Shown piece by piece: positions 25,534 through 34,568 of a DNA stretch of 64,000 bases; the stretch's first letter is position 1, and the number at the start of each line of letters is the position of its first letter. The notes beneath the pieces are model-generated. The model had not been told where the DNA came from. It searched no databases and was given only the letters and a program-made list of their open reading frames with translations. Source of the DNA: an uncultured Armatimonadota bacterium (GTDB lineage Bacteria; Armatimonadota; Fimbriimonadia; Fimbriimonadales; Fimbriimonadaceae); NCBI GenBank assembly GCA_903927025.1, contig CAIYLG010000029.1, forward strand, positions 1-64,000. The letters are read 5' to 3'. A program made the position numbers and the translations under genes.

Positions 25534-26679
25534 CTAGCGAGCGGAACGTGAGAACAAGTGCCTTCCCGCTTGGATGACTGCCGGCGGGTCAATCCTTCCA
25601 AATTGGCCGTGAGGCTGACTTCTTGGACCCGCGGTGTAATACAGAGAGCCGACCGCACCAGCCGCAGCGCCGTTCCCAAACATCAGACATCTCAGGCCAG
25701 GAATTGAAATGGGAGTCTGGTTGTCGATGGATAACGAGCCAATATACGCTCCCGTCTTTGGGTCGTACACGTTGATCATCCCATCTCCATAGTTCGCAAC
25801 CAGGAGCATGTTGGCAGCGGCTTTGAAGGTGGCTGGCGCAACCGCGACGCCGATGGGTGAGTTCAAATTTCCACCTGCCACAAGTTGGGATAAAAGGTTT
25901 CCGCTTGTATCGTAGACATCAACGTATCCATTGCCGGGAGCAGGGACGTCGGTCTGCCCGCTTGGGTCATATTTGGCATAGGTTACATAGAGCTTCCCGC
26001 CAATATTCTGGATGCCGAATGGGTGAAATGCCGGAGGAATAGTAGGGTCTTTGAGGCCCGCCGTCAGGGTGACAAGCGCGAAGTCCTTGTCAAATACATC
26101 AATAGTTCCGTTTGAAAAATCGGTGGCAAAGATAAAGTTGCCAGCAGGATTGTTTCCCACTGCCACTCCGGTGTAGATGGCATTTGTGATGGTGGTTGCT
26201 GCAATCGCTACTGAGGAAGACACCGTCGCATTCCATCCGCAGATCCATCCGGCAACGGATACCACGATAAAGGTTGACGGTGCAGTTACAGCGCCATTGG
26301 TAATCTTAAAGTCAGTTGAGGGGTTGAATGCCGCGCCGGTCGCTCCCCCGAATGGGATCTTAAAGTTTTGATTCGCGGCCGCGATGGTCCCGTTGGGCAC
26401 CCCGCCTGTGTAGACGGTTGCGGTGCCATTGACGGCGTTCGGTACGACCCAATTCCCAGTGGGAGAATATGTGATTCCCCAAGGCGAAATGAGGTTGGCG
26501 TCTAGAATTTGGCCCAGCCCAACCTGGTCGCTCACGAGCGACGTTTGCACATACCCAGGAAGCGTCGTAATGTTGGATGGGAGCGTATTTGCGGGTCCCC
26601 CGCCTCCGCATCCATGCAGGAGAAGGGCAACGCTAGTAGCGGCTGCGCCAGCCGAGATCGTTCTGAGCCGAAGCGTCAT
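25534..26679 (-). CDS. TIGR03118-family secreted lipoprotein, beta-propeller type
   Basis: From ATG 26679 the protein has 381 residues with a lipoprotein signal (LLLHGC, Cys near 24). An in-frame ATG at 26718 would place 13 residues before the signal. The mature part opens with YVQTSLVSDQVGLGQILDA and continues LISPWGITYSPTGNWVVPN, the hallmark of the TIGR03118 family. Further NHL-like blades follow (NFIFATDFSNGTIDVFDKDF, FGIQNIGGKLYVTYAKYD, LLVANYGDGMINVYDPKTG). Function of the family is unknown; an extracellular propeller on the cell surface is expected. TACGAT seven bases before the ATG may be a leaderless -10 box. Confidence 0.82.
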   Translation of the reverse strand: MTLRLRTISAGAAATSVALLLHGCGGGGPANTLPSNITTLPGYVQTSLVSDQVGLGQILDANLISPWGITYSPTGNWVVPNAVNGTATVYTGGVPNGTIAAANQNFKIPFGGATGAAFNPSTDFKITNGAVTAPSTFIVVSVAGWICGWNATVSSSVAIAATTITNAIYTGVAVGNNPAGNFIFATDFSNGTIDVFDKDFALVTLTAGLKDPTIPPAFHPFGIQNIGGKLYVTYAKYDPSGQTDVPAPGNGYVDVYDTSGNLLSQLVAGGNLNSPIGVAVAPATFKAAANMLLVANYGDGMINVYDPKTGAYIGSLSIDNQTPISIPGLRCLMFGNGAAAGAVGSLYYTAGPRSQPHGQFGRIDPPAVIQAGRHLFSRSAR

Positions 26680-26772
26680 GTCTGCTATCGTAGCGCCGAA
26701 GACACGCTGAATGTGCAAGTTCTACGCACCTGCATAAAAAGTTGGGGCTAATTTCGATTTCGGAGAGCCTGG

Positions 26773-27339
26773 TTAAGCTAAATCGTATGCCTGCTTAAGC
26801 CATGCAGAAAGTTCGGCGTCGACGGTTTCAACGCTGGGCACTCTTACCCTGTGGCTCAACATCGCGTTAAAGCTTCCAGATGCTTCCAGTCGAGCACTTG
26901 GAGTTACGCCCTTCAATTGGATGCCAACATCCAACCGACCAGAGGCTGGCTGAAGTATCGCAAACTGTTTGGATCGCCTTACGCTGACGTAACCTTTTTT
27001 GGGAGCAAGGTCGATATCTGAGCCAAAGCCCTCAAGCAAGGCTAACACTGCATCGTAGATGGGCTTTACTTCTGCTCGCTTCCCAAACATTTCTGTGATG
27101 GGATCGTCCGAGTTTGGCGGCCCTGAACTAACAGACCTAAGGGCAATCTGATTGGCGTAACCGTGGCTAACGCCAAACCCGTCCTTGATCCCCTTCACGA
27201 TCTCTCCGTGCTTCGTCCATCCGCTTTGCTCGATAACAGACTGCCACTCTTCCAGAGTTTTCCCGGTCTTTTCCTTTAGGGAGGCGACCATCTTTTCGAG
27301 CGACTCTTCTGGGCGAATAGGTGCCTTGTCGGATGCCAT
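26773..27339 (-). CDS. DUF4287 / DUF5655 protein
   Basis: The 188-residue soluble protein has two recognisable parts. Residues 14-68 match DUF4287: LEKMVASLKEKTGKTLEEW, then a WTKHGEIV...FGVSHGYANQIA segment. Residues 85-185 match DUF5655, a domain thought to bind or transport small molecules or nucleic acid: VKPIYDAVLALLEGFG, KKGYVSVRRSKQFAILQP and RLDVGIQLKG. The combination is common in bacteria; the role is not known. No signal peptide. Confidence 0.78.
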   Translation of the reverse strand: MASDKAPIRPEESLEKMVASLKEKTGKTLEEWQSVIEQSGWTKHGEIVKGIKDGFGVSHGYANQIALRSVSSGPPNSDDPITEMFGKRAEVKPIYDAVLALLEGFGSDIDLAPKKGYVSVRRSKQFAILQPASGRLDVGIQLKGVTPSARLEASGSFNAMLSHRVRVPSVETVDAELSAWLKQAYDLA

Positions 27340-27369
27340 TTTTCATCATAGCCCGTTATGAGCAGGCCA

Positions 27370-27939
27370 CTAGTGAGGCACAAGAACGAACGCCAGATCG
27401 TCAACTGCGAAATCATTCCCGATGATGTTGGTGTTGTCATCATAGAGTCGGATGCGCGCTTCTGTTTCTGCCCCGGATGTCCATCTCGCCACGAAATGCA
27501 CCCAGTCTCCAGCGCCTGGCTTAAGCTCAAATACTGGCGCGACAGGATGACCATTGATTCGCAACAAGATCCGTCCCGGACTTGGGTCGCGAGGAGCGCC
27601 ATTCGTAGGGTCTTTAGACCAAGAGGCGGCTGAGATTCGAAACTCGTAACTGTGGTTCGGCTGGACGCGAACGGTCTCGGTCCAGAAGCAAAGGTTGGCG
27701 GTCGCGCTGCCATTCACCAGCAACATATTGCGGTTGCCTTGCTTCGGGTCCTGAATGCTGCACGCCCCGTGGTGTTTTAGCTTAGGGTCTTTCGCGACGG
27801 CATACGTTCCGTCACCAAGCAGGTCAGTGGATAGGCCGTAACTAGACGAAAAGCCTCTTGTCCCGTGTCTGAAATCCCCGTTGACCAGGAGATTGCGCTC
27901 TCCGGACAGAACCAAAAGTGCCATGGTTGTGCAGATCAT
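27370..27939 (-). CDS. Secreted protein with carbohydrate-binding-like (CBM4_9-type) domain
   Basis: From ATG 27939 the protein has 189 residues with a signal peptide (about 1-15). The single domain begins LLVNGDFRHGTRGFSSSYG, the usual opening of CBM4_9/CBM22-like beta-sandwiches. It has a strand FWTETVRVQPNHSYEFRISAA and ends DNTNIIGNDFAVDDLAFVL, which again fits these jelly rolls. No catalytic domain is attached. The start overlaps the stop of a small upstream reading frame (ATGA), which supports this start and coupling. A glycan-binding role is likely from fold only. Confidence 0.68.
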   Translation of the reverse strand: MICTTMALLVLSGERNLLVNGDFRHGTRGFSSSYGLSTDLLGDGTYAVAKDPKLKHHGACSIQDPKQGNRNMLLVNGSATANLCFWTETVRVQPNHSYEFRISAASWSKDPTNGAPRDPSPGRILLRINGHPVAPVFELKPGAGDWVHFVARWTSGAETEARIRLYDDNTNIIGNDFAVDDLAFVLVPH

Positions 27940-28190
27940 GATTTCACCTGCGGCATTGTATGCCACTTTCTGGTTTTTCCGAGCGGCCTGAGAATTATTT
28001 CAGGGCGTAGAAATCCGTCGGTCCAATCGCAGCGGAGCTCACGAATGTGCTTACGGAGGCATAAGCCCATTTCTGCGTACCATTCGGGTTCACTGCGTAG
28101 ATCTATTCGGTGGCCACCCCATCGGCTGGATTTTTCATGATGCGCCCGACTGGCGTATTCTTTTGGCTTGATGCTTATTCCCAGAGACAA
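27936..28190 (-). CDS. Small unrecognised protein coupled to the CBM-like gene
   Basis: A frame of roughly 75-90 residues stops at 27936 and its TGA overlaps the ATG of the CBM-like gene (ATGA), a sign of translational coupling. The sequence is soluble and charged (SSRWGGHRIDLRSEPEWY, then RELRCDWTDGFLRPEIIL). I cannot name a family. The start is uncertain: ATG 28205 or TTG 28190 would overlap the beginning of the divergent sulfotransferase gene; I list 28190. A non-coding leader is the alternative. Confidence 0.4.
   Translation of the reverse strand: MSLGISIKPKEYASRAHHEKSSRWGGHRIDLRSEPEWYAEMGLCLRKHIRELRCDWTDGFLRPEIILRPLGKTRKWHTMPQVKS
28156..28161 (+). promoter_or_regulatory. Candidate -10 box of the sulfotransferase gene
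   Basis: TATTCT ends nine bases before ATG 28171, with TTCATG 16 bases upstream as a weak -35. No Shine-Dalgarno lies between. Confidence 0.3.
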
Positions 28191-29316
28191 AGTTGTCGAG
28201 GTCAATCGAACTCACCCAGTTGCGGGGGTAAGGCCGACAGATTTCGTTTGTGAGCCCGATGGAGAAGTCGGATTTGAACAGCTCATTGCGGATCCGCGCT
28301 TTTCGCTCTACTGTTTTGATTCCGCTTCGAACGAGGCCGTCTTTGTTGAGCTGTCCGATCCAGCAGCTGCTGATGCGGCACCCTTTTACTATCAGACTCA
28401 AGCAGAGCAGGCCCGCGCAGTGCTGCGGGTGCCCCTGGAGACCTTCCACGAGGCCGCTGATAGAATTGCGAAAGCACCTGAGCGAATGATCCTCATCCAC
28501 TCGGTTGGACGGTGCGGATCGACTTTGGTCAGCAAAGTGTTTGCATCTCAACCCTCCGTCTACAGTCTTTCGGAGCCAGATGACCTCACCCAATTGGTTC
28601 AGCTACATGTGGGTGACGGTATTGAACTTGACTGGATTCGTGCCAATTTATCTAGTGCGATCAAATGGCGATGGAAGCCGCGAACGGGTGCGCCAGCCCA
28701 ACATCTCGCAATTAAGACAAGAAGTGAAGTTCTCGTTCTCGCCGACTTGATCGCTGACTGCTTCCCGTCATCGAAGCACCTGTTTGTCTATCGAGACGCA
28801 ATCGACTGGTCAAAGTCGGTCTACCAAGCATGGCCAGCCGACCGCGACGTTTATGACCCGGAAACTTGTAGGAAGATTCAGCAATCTTGGTCAAACACCC
28901 TGCCGATTGTCGGTGACTACTTGCGGCAGGGTGTGGCGCTCAATGCAATGGAGACTCGGGTTCAAGCCTGGATTACCTGCACTGAAGCATATTTGAGCCT
29001 GAGGGAGCACGGGCTTGCCGCGTTTGGTTTGAGGTACGAGGACCTTAACGCTCACCCAGCGGATGTTCTGCCGGAGATGCTGGAAAGGTGTGGTGTTGGC
29101 AACATTGACTGGGGGGCCGTCGAAACCGTACTCAGCCAAGACTCTCAGGCAGGAACTGTTTTTGACCGGGCCGAACGCAAGAAGAACGTGCGCAACCTCT
29201 CCGATCAGATGGTTGTGGATGTTAAGCGGTGCATCGCGGCTCGTCCGAAACTGCTGGCTCCCGATGTCATTTTGCCCGGCACGATTCTCCCTGCTCCTCT
29301 CATGACGGAAAGGTAG
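28171..29316 (+). CDS. Sulfotransferase-family protein
   Basis: The 381-residue protein (ATG 28171; a TTG lies one codon upstream) has a P-loop-like 5'-phosphosulfate-binding motif HSVGRCGSTLVSKVF near 109-123, the typical entry to the PAPS sulfotransferase fold. A second conserved segment, SSKHLFVYRDAIDWSKSVYQ near 205-224, matches the 3'-phosphate-binding region, where RD and a Ser are usual. The N-terminal 100 residues are unassigned. The acceptor is unknown; carbohydrate or small molecule are both possible. No PAPS-synthesis genes are in the window. Confidence 0.72.
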   Translation: MLIPRDKVVEVNRTHPVAGVRPTDFVCEPDGEVGFEQLIADPRFSLYCFDSASNEAVFVELSDPAAADAAPFYYQTQAEQARAVLRVPLETFHEAADRIAKAPERMILIHSVGRCGSTLVSKVFASQPSVYSLSEPDDLTQLVQLHVGDGIELDWIRANLSSAIKWRWKPRTGAPAQHLAIKTRSEVLVLADLIADCFPSSKHLFVYRDAIDWSKSVYQAWPADRDVYDPETCRKIQQSWSNTLPIVGDYLRQGVALNAMETRVQAWITCTEAYLSLREHGLAAFGLRYEDLNAHPADVLPEMLERCGVGNIDWGAVETVLSQDSQAGTVFDRAERKKNVRNLSDQMVVDVKRCIAARPKLLAPDVILPGTILPAPLMTER

Positions 29317-29342
29317 TTGAAGGCGTGAAGGTGAAACGAGTC

Positions 29343-30152
29343 CTACTCAGCGGGAACGGCAAGTCGAAAACCATAAAGTGGGCTTCGGATGGAACCTGGC
29401 TTGTAGTCATTGGCACTTGAGCTAGGTGTGGTCGAGGACATGTCGGCGTAGCGAAATGCGGTGCGGAAGCTTCGCGGGTTATCATCTCCCCAGTCCCCGC
29501 CTCGAAGCACGCGTCCTCGACCCGTGGTGGGTCCCTTCGGGTTCCTAACTGGCATGCCTTCATAGCTTGCGCTGTAGTAATCCAGGCACCACTCGAAGAC
29601 ATTACCGGCCATGTCAAGACAGCCAAACGGACTCACGCCGGTTGGGTAGGAGCCAACTGGTGCGGTGAAAGTCGTATTGGTCCGTAGCCGAGTCGCCTCG
29701 AATCGATTTCCCCAGGGGAATTCTCTGGCATCGGTGCCACGGGCGGCTTTTTCAAATTGCGCTTCAGTTGGAAGGTCTCCTCCAGCCCACTTACAGTAGG
29801 CGCGACAGTCTTCCCAGTTGACCAGCACCATAGGATGGTTGTCTATCCAGCCCCACTGTGGCTTCAACGCCTTCCAGTCGTACTTGTAGCCCGTTGATTT
29901 GGTGAATTCTCGAAACTGCGCCACTGTGACCAGATTCTTTGCCATCCAGTAGGCGTCAAGGTAGACCTGTCGAATCGGCAGCTCGTTGGGGTTGTGATTT
30001 GAACCCATGGTGAACTCACCGGCAGGCACGTACATGAGGTCAATATCGCCCTTAAGGCTCTTCTTGGTCGACCCAATGGTCAGCTGCTGGGGAGTTCCAT
30101 GCAGCGCGAGGACAGCGGCGAGGACAGTTAACATATCGCGGAGTGATGGCAC
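29343..30152 (-). CDS. FGE-sulfatase (SUMF1-fold) domain protein without the active-site cysteines
   Basis: The 269-residue protein has a signal-like N-terminus and a full formylglycine-generating-enzyme fold: VPAGEFTMGSN, HPMVLVNWEDCRAYCKWAGGDLPTEAQFEKAAR in two conserved pieces, FGCLDMAGNVFEWCLDYY and RVLRGGDWGDD. In true FGEs the segment after RGGSW carries two copper-binding cysteines; here it reads DWGDDNPRSFRTAFRY with none. It is therefore probably not a sulfatase activator. Related folds serve as sugar- or ligand-binding proteins or other oxygenases. Although a sulfatase-like protein is encoded at 51 kb, this is unlikely to be its maturase. Confidence 0.8.
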   Translation of the reverse strand: MPSLRDMLTVLAAVLALHGTPQQLTIGSTKKSLKGDIDLMYVPAGEFTMGSNHNPNELPIRQVYLDAYWMAKNLVTVAQFREFTKSTGYKYDWKALKPQWGWIDNHPMVLVNWEDCRAYCKWAGGDLPTEAQFEKAARGTDAREFPWGNRFEATRLRTNTTFTAPVGSYPTGVSPFGCLDMAGNVFEWCLDYYSASYEGMPVRNPKGPTTGRGRVLRGGDWGDDNPRSFRTAFRYADMSSTTPSSSANDYKPGSIRSPLYGFRLAVPAE

Positions 30153-30161
30153 GATACCGCA

Positions 30162-30668
30162 TTAATACTCGACCTTTCCGGACAGACGTGCCCATAGCTC
30201 AAAGCTGTGCAAATCGTCATCAAGTTTGATCTGATGGCAAGGGATGCTTCGTGCTTCCATCGGCAGTTCAATTTCTCTGTAGATCCTATCGTCGTCGAAA
30301 CCAGCTTTCATGGCGTCGACGCGATCCGCCGCGAACCACACCGAATCCAGTCTTGCCCAATAGATGGCGCTGAGGCACATTGGGCAAGGTTCACAGCTCG
30401 CGTAGATTTCACATCCCGCCAGATTAAAGGTGCTCAGGCTCCTACAGGCGCTTCGGATGGCGACCACTTCCGCATGAGCCGTAGGGTCATTATCCGGAGC
30501 GACTCGGTTAACGCCAGATGCCACGATCTCGCCGCCCTTCACAATCACAGCGCCAAAGGGGCCACCACCGGTGCGAACGCTCTCGACGGAGAGCCTCACG
30601 GCTTCTGCTAAGAATTCTCTCCGCTGAGGGTTGTTTCTTTCTTCGCTCATCTCGCCATTTATGATCAT
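30162..30668 (-). CDS. guaD: Guanine deaminase / cytidine-deaminase-fold protein (GuaD-like)
   Basis: The 168-residue protein is a zinc-dependent nucleobase deaminase. It has GGGPFGAVIVKGG (34-46), the zinc/proton-shuttle motif TAHAEVVAI and the second zinc motif CEPCPMC. The tail with a conserved FELW-type aromatic resembles Bacillus GuaD, which turns guanine into xanthine. tRNA adenosine deaminase TadA shares these motifs, but the N-terminus and tail fit GuaD better. A downstream in-frame ATG (30650) is an alternative start. Confidence 0.82.
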   Translation of the reverse strand: MIINGEMSEERNNPQRREFLAEAVRLSVESVRTGGGPFGAVIVKGGEIVASGVNRVAPDNDPTAHAEVVAIRSACRSLSTFNLAGCEIYASCEPCPMCLSAIYWARLDSVWFAADRVDAMKAGFDDDRIYREIELPMEARSIPCHQIKLDDDLHSFELWARLSGKVEY

Positions 30669-30732
30669 GACATTGAGCTCAGAGCCGACGTTTCCTGGCT
30701 ACTTGTAAATGAAGTACGAAGGATGAGAAGAT

Positions 30733-32697
30733 GTGCCTGTGATTGATATCTGTCTTGTCTCGCTCCTCCTGGGAGGAGGAATGCAATCCGAACTGCAGAT
30801 GGACACGATGGCGCCTCTCCAGCGCGCGCCGATTGCCAAAGGTTTGTTCGACGGAAGCATTGCCTCGCTGAAGAAAAACCAGTATCCGAAATGGTTTACC
30901 GATGGGAAGCTGGGAATCTGGGCGCACTGGGGACCGCAGGCTGTGCCGATGGAGGGTGACTGGTATGCCCGAATGTTGTACGAAGAGGGGAGTCACGACT
31001 ACCAGGACCACCTCGCTAAATTCGGCCACCCAAGCAAGACCGGCTACAAGGACATCATTCCCCTTTGGAAAGCGGAGAAGTGGGACCCTGAAGCGCTGAT
31101 GGAATTGTACAAGGGTGCTGGCGCCAAGTATTTCGTGAGCATGGGAGTCCATCACGACAACTTTGACCTCTGGAACTCAACCTACCATCGCTGGAATGCG
31201 GTGAAAATGGGTCCGCATCGAGACATGGTAGGAGAGTGGCAGAAGGCCGCGCTCAAGAACGGACTCCATTTCGGGGTTAGCGAGCACCTAGGTGCAAGCT
31301 TCACCTGGTTTCAGGCAAGCAGAAAGGCTGATAAGGCCGGACCGCTCCAAGGTGTGCCCTACGACGGCAACGACCCGGCATACGAAGATCTCTATCACTG
31401 GAAGGCGAAGCCAGGAGATACCGGCTGGTACAGCAGCGACCCGCAATGGCATGCGGAGTGGTATCGACGCATCAAGGACCTTGTCGACAAATATCACCCT
31501 GACCTTCTTTATAGTGATGGCGGCCTCCCCTTTGGCGATGTTGGCTCATCGCTCGTTTCTCACCTCTACAATGTCAGCCGTGAAGTCCACCACGGAAAGC
31601 AGGAGGCGGTTTATACATGTAAAGAGCCTTCCGAGGGCAGATGGGCTCAGGATGTTGAGCGTGGTGTGCTTTCTGGAATCCAGAAGTATCCGTGGCAGAC
31701 GGATACTTCGATTGGGGACTGGTACTACAACAAGAATTGGAAATATCGCGGAGCAGATTGGGTCATCAAGACTCTGGTCGATGTTGTTAGCAAGAACGGC
31801 AACCTGCTGATCAACGTGGTGCTTCGCCCTGATGGAAGTCTGGATCCCGAGGCGCGGACTGTTCTGGGTGACATGACGTCATGGATTAAGACAAACGGCG
31901 AATCCATCTACGGGACCACTCCGTGGGTGATTTTTGGCGAAGGCCCAATTCGTGCCAAAGGCGGAGCGTTCAAGGAAGATTTTGGCTTTACCGCCAAGGA
32001 CGTACGATTCTCGTCAAAGGGTGAGCGGACCGTTTACGCTACCTTGATGGGTGCGGCCCAAGGTGATGAAGTCGTTCTTTCCTCGCTCAGGAAGTCAGCC
32101 GACACGCTTGCGGTGATTCGCTCAGTCAAGGTGCTGGGCAGCCGTTCCACAATTGATTGGACTTGGAAGACCGACGGTCTTCATGTCTCTCTTCCTGATG
32201 CCCAGCCAAATAATATTGCGGTTGTCATCAAAATCGAGGGCGACAACCTTCGTGACTTCAATCCGCCACCCACACCTGAGCAGCAACCGGTTGTTGTCAA
32301 AGCGACTGGAGGCAGCACTCTCAGCCTCAACGCCGCTTTGGCGACCACGCACGGTGCCGTGGCGGTCGAGGCCAGTGGCGGAAAAGAAAATCTCGGGTTC
32401 TGGGACAACCCAGACGACTACGTTTCCTGGGAGGCGGAAATCCCAGCTGCCGGAGAATATGAAGTGCTGGCAATAGCGTCCGCTCAGTCTTTCCCCACTG
32501 AGTGTGATGTTGTCATCGGCAAACTTCATGTGGCTGGATCCGTGGCTGCCACGGGCGGATGGGGCAACTACACGGATCTCAACTTCGGCAAGGTGAAAAT
32601 TGCCAAGGCAGGGCGAACAACAATAACGGTCAAGGCGCTCCGCCACGACTCATGGAAACCGATGAACCTCCGGGCGATTATTCTTCGAAAGGTTTAG
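30733..32697 (+). CDS. Secreted GH29 alpha-L-fucosidase with C-terminal carbohydrate-binding-like domain
   Basis: The 654-residue protein starts with GTG and has a short signal (about 1-18). GH29 motifs include WFTDGKLGIWAHWGPQAVP (54-72), MGVHHDNFDLWNS (137-149) and the nucleophile D262 in LLYSDGGLPF. The catalytic domain ends near 490. A further domain (about 505-654) with FWDNPDDYVSWEAEIPAAGEY is like DUF5077/CBM35-type modules often found behind fucosidases. It should release L-fucose outside the cytoplasm, which could feed the sugar importer and Fkp at 18-25 kb; that link is inference. Followed by a hairpin. Confidence 0.92.
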   Translation: MPVIDICLVSLLLGGGMQSELQMDTMAPLQRAPIAKGLFDGSIASLKKNQYPKWFTDGKLGIWAHWGPQAVPMEGDWYARMLYEEGSHDYQDHLAKFGHPSKTGYKDIIPLWKAEKWDPEALMELYKGAGAKYFVSMGVHHDNFDLWNSTYHRWNAVKMGPHRDMVGEWQKAALKNGLHFGVSEHLGASFTWFQASRKADKAGPLQGVPYDGNDPAYEDLYHWKAKPGDTGWYSSDPQWHAEWYRRIKDLVDKYHPDLLYSDGGLPFGDVGSSLVSHLYNVSREVHHGKQEAVYTCKEPSEGRWAQDVERGVLSGIQKYPWQTDTSIGDWYYNKNWKYRGADWVIKTLVDVVSKNGNLLINVVLRPDGSLDPEARTVLGDMTSWIKTNGESIYGTTPWVIFGEGPIRAKGGAFKEDFGFTAKDVRFSSKGERTVYATLMGAAQGDEVVLSSLRKSADTLAVIRSVKVLGSRSTIDWTWKTDGLHVSLPDAQPNNIAVVIKIEGDNLRDFNPPPTPEQQPVVVKATGGSTLSLNAALATTHGAVAVEASGGKENLGFWDNPDDYVSWEAEIPAAGEYEVLAIASAQSFPTECDVVIGKLHVAGSVAATGGWGNYTDLNFGKVKIAKAGRTTITVKALRHDSWKPMNLRAIILRKV

Positions 32698-32711
32698 CCA
32701 CATGTTCGCCG

Positions 32712-32737
32712 CCCAAGGCTCACAGTAGGGCCTTGGG
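32712..32737 (+). terminator. Hairpin after the fucosidase gene
   Basis: CCCAAGGC and GCCTTGGG form a perfect 8-bp stem with a ten-base loop, 15 bases after the GH29 stop. No strong T-run follows. Confidence 0.4.
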
Positions 32738-32784
32738 TACCCTTATGCAGTCCCCAAGCACTATTGAGCGTGCGTTGTTGCCCT

Positions 32785-34395
32785 ATGACTGCCCTTCAGA
32801 AAGAGATCTCCAAACGACGTACGTTTGCCATCATTTCCCACCCAGACGCGGGAAAGACGACGCTGACGGAAAAGCTGCTGCTCTATGGAGGCGCGATTCA
32901 ACTTGCCGGCACAGTCACGGCTAGGCGGAATCAGCGTAAGGCGACGTCGGACTGGATGGAAATTGAGAAGCAGCGAGGCATCTCCATCACCTCAACCGTG
33001 CTTCAGTTTGAATATCGTGACCACGTCCTCAACTTGCTGGATACCCCGGGTCACGACGACTTCAGCGCGGACACCTACCGAACGCTGACTGCCGCGGACA
33101 GTGCGGTCATGCTGATCGACAACGCCAAGGGCGTCGAGACCCAGACGAAGAAGCTATTCGCCGTCTGCCGTCAGCGCGGCATCCCCATCTTCACCTTCAT
33201 CAACAAGCTTGACCACGACGGCATCGGGCCTCTTGCGCTGCTCACCGAAGTTGAAGATGTCCTTGGTATTAAGAGCGTGGCGATGAACTGGCCAATTGGA
33301 CAGGGAATCGACTTTAAGGGCGTATACCATCGAGGAACCCGGCGCGTTCACCTGTTCCAGAGGGTTGCGCATGGTGCAGAGCGCGCACCTGTGACGGAGT
33401 TTGATTTTGATTCTCCAGAAGTGGCCAAGTACCTAACGGCCGCAGAGCTGAAAACACTTCAGGATGAGATTGAGCTGATCGACATTGCCGGCGAGCAGTT
33501 CAACGCAGAAGCCGTTCTTAAAGGCGAACTCACCCCCGTTTTCTTTGGCAGCGCCATGAACAACTTTGGCGTTGAGCTGTTTCTCAACGAGTTCTTGGGC
33601 ATGGCACCCGCTCCAGGACATCGAACCGCCGAAGAGAGGCAGGTCGAACCGGACGAACCGGACTTCAGCGGGTTTGTCTTCAAGATTCAGGCCAACATGG
33701 ACCCGAACCACCGGGACCGAATTGCATTTCTACGGGTCGTCTCTGGCAAGTTTGAAAAGGACATGGCGGTGAAGCACACTCGCCTGAACAAGGAGATTCG
33801 GCTGACCCGACCCCAAAGGCTGTTTGCCCAAGATCGGGAAACTGTCGAAGAGGCTTACGGCGGCGATATCATCGGCCTGACCAACCCTGGTCTGTACAGC
33901 TTGGGAGACACCGTGTGTGTGGGCCCCGCCATTCATTTCCGAGAGCTGCCACCCTTTGCACCAGAAATGTTTGCGGTGCTTATCAATCGAAGCATCGAAC
34001 GGTTCAAGCACTTTGAGAAGGGAATCGAGCAGCTTTGCGATGAGGGACTCGTCGATCTATTCCTGGACACCCGTGCCCACCGCCGAGATCCGATTCTCGG
34101 AGTGGTTGGAAAGCTTCAGTTTGAAGTCATCCAGTATCGACTGAAAAGCGAGTACGGCGTGGACACGATGCTGGAGCCGCTCACCTACGATCTGATCCGA
34201 TACATCGAGGCGGACCCCAAAGTGCTCGCTGAAGTCTATTGGGGAAGCAACGCTCGCCCAGTTCAGACCAGGCGCGGCAACACAGCAGCACTCGTCGCGG
34301 GCGCGTGGCCGCTTAAGTATCTCGAAGACAAGAATCCAGAGGTCAAGTTCTTCGAGAGAGAAGACATGCTGAAAGCCTTCTCAAGGGCTGTTTAG
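32785..34395 (+). CDS. prfC: Peptide chain release factor 3 (RF3)
   Basis: The 536-residue GTPase starts at ATG 32785, where the sequence matches the E. coli RF3 start; a TTG at 32764 would add seven residues. G motifs are clear: SHPDAGKTTLTEKLL (G1), GISITS (G2), DTPGHDDFS (G3), NKLD (G4). Domains II and III follow, including the EVIQYRLKSEYGVD segment. RF3 uses GTP to remove RF1/RF2 from the ribosome after peptide release. Single gene with no partners nearby. Confidence 0.96.
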   Translation: MTALQKEISKRRTFAIISHPDAGKTTLTEKLLLYGGAIQLAGTVTARRNQRKATSDWMEIEKQRGISITSTVLQFEYRDHVLNLLDTPGHDDFSADTYRTLTAADSAVMLIDNAKGVETQTKKLFAVCRQRGIPIFTFINKLDHDGIGPLALLTEVEDVLGIKSVAMNWPIGQGIDFKGVYHRGTRRVHLFQRVAHGAERAPVTEFDFDSPEVAKYLTAAELKTLQDEIELIDIAGEQFNAEAVLKGELTPVFFGSAMNNFGVELFLNEFLGMAPAPGHRTAEERQVEPDEPDFSGFVFKIQANMDPNHRDRIAFLRVVSGKFEKDMAVKHTRLNKEIRLTRPQRLFAQDRETVEEAYGGDIIGLTNPGLYSLGDTVCVGPAIHFRELPPFAPEMFAVLINRSIERFKHFEKGIEQLCDEGLVDLFLDTRAHRRDPILGVVGKLQFEVIQYRLKSEYGVDTMLEPLTYDLIRYIEADPKVLAEVYWGSNARPVQTRRGNTAALVAGAWPLKYLEDKNPEVKFFEREDMLKAFSRAV

Positions 34396-34568
34396 AACCT
34401 GACGTAGTTGGTGACTGGGTCTAAAGACCTAATCGTCCTATCATCCTGCGATCACGTCCTGATCACCCATTTGCAGAACTGTTTTGGCCCATTTGCGGAT
34501 GGCCAGACTCTCCTTTGTAACCGCCTCGAACCCTCAAGTTGAGGCAAAAAACGGAGAGAAACAGAAAC

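Noticed and set aside
25494-25679. N-terminal extension of fkp by 62 residues
   Set aside because: It overlaps the neighbouring TIGR03118 gene and has no similarity to Fkp; the family start fits ATG 25493.
29343-30152. Sulfatase-activating formylglycine enzyme for the protein at 50949-52502
   Set aside because: The catalytic cysteines are missing and the target lacks a CxPxR motif.
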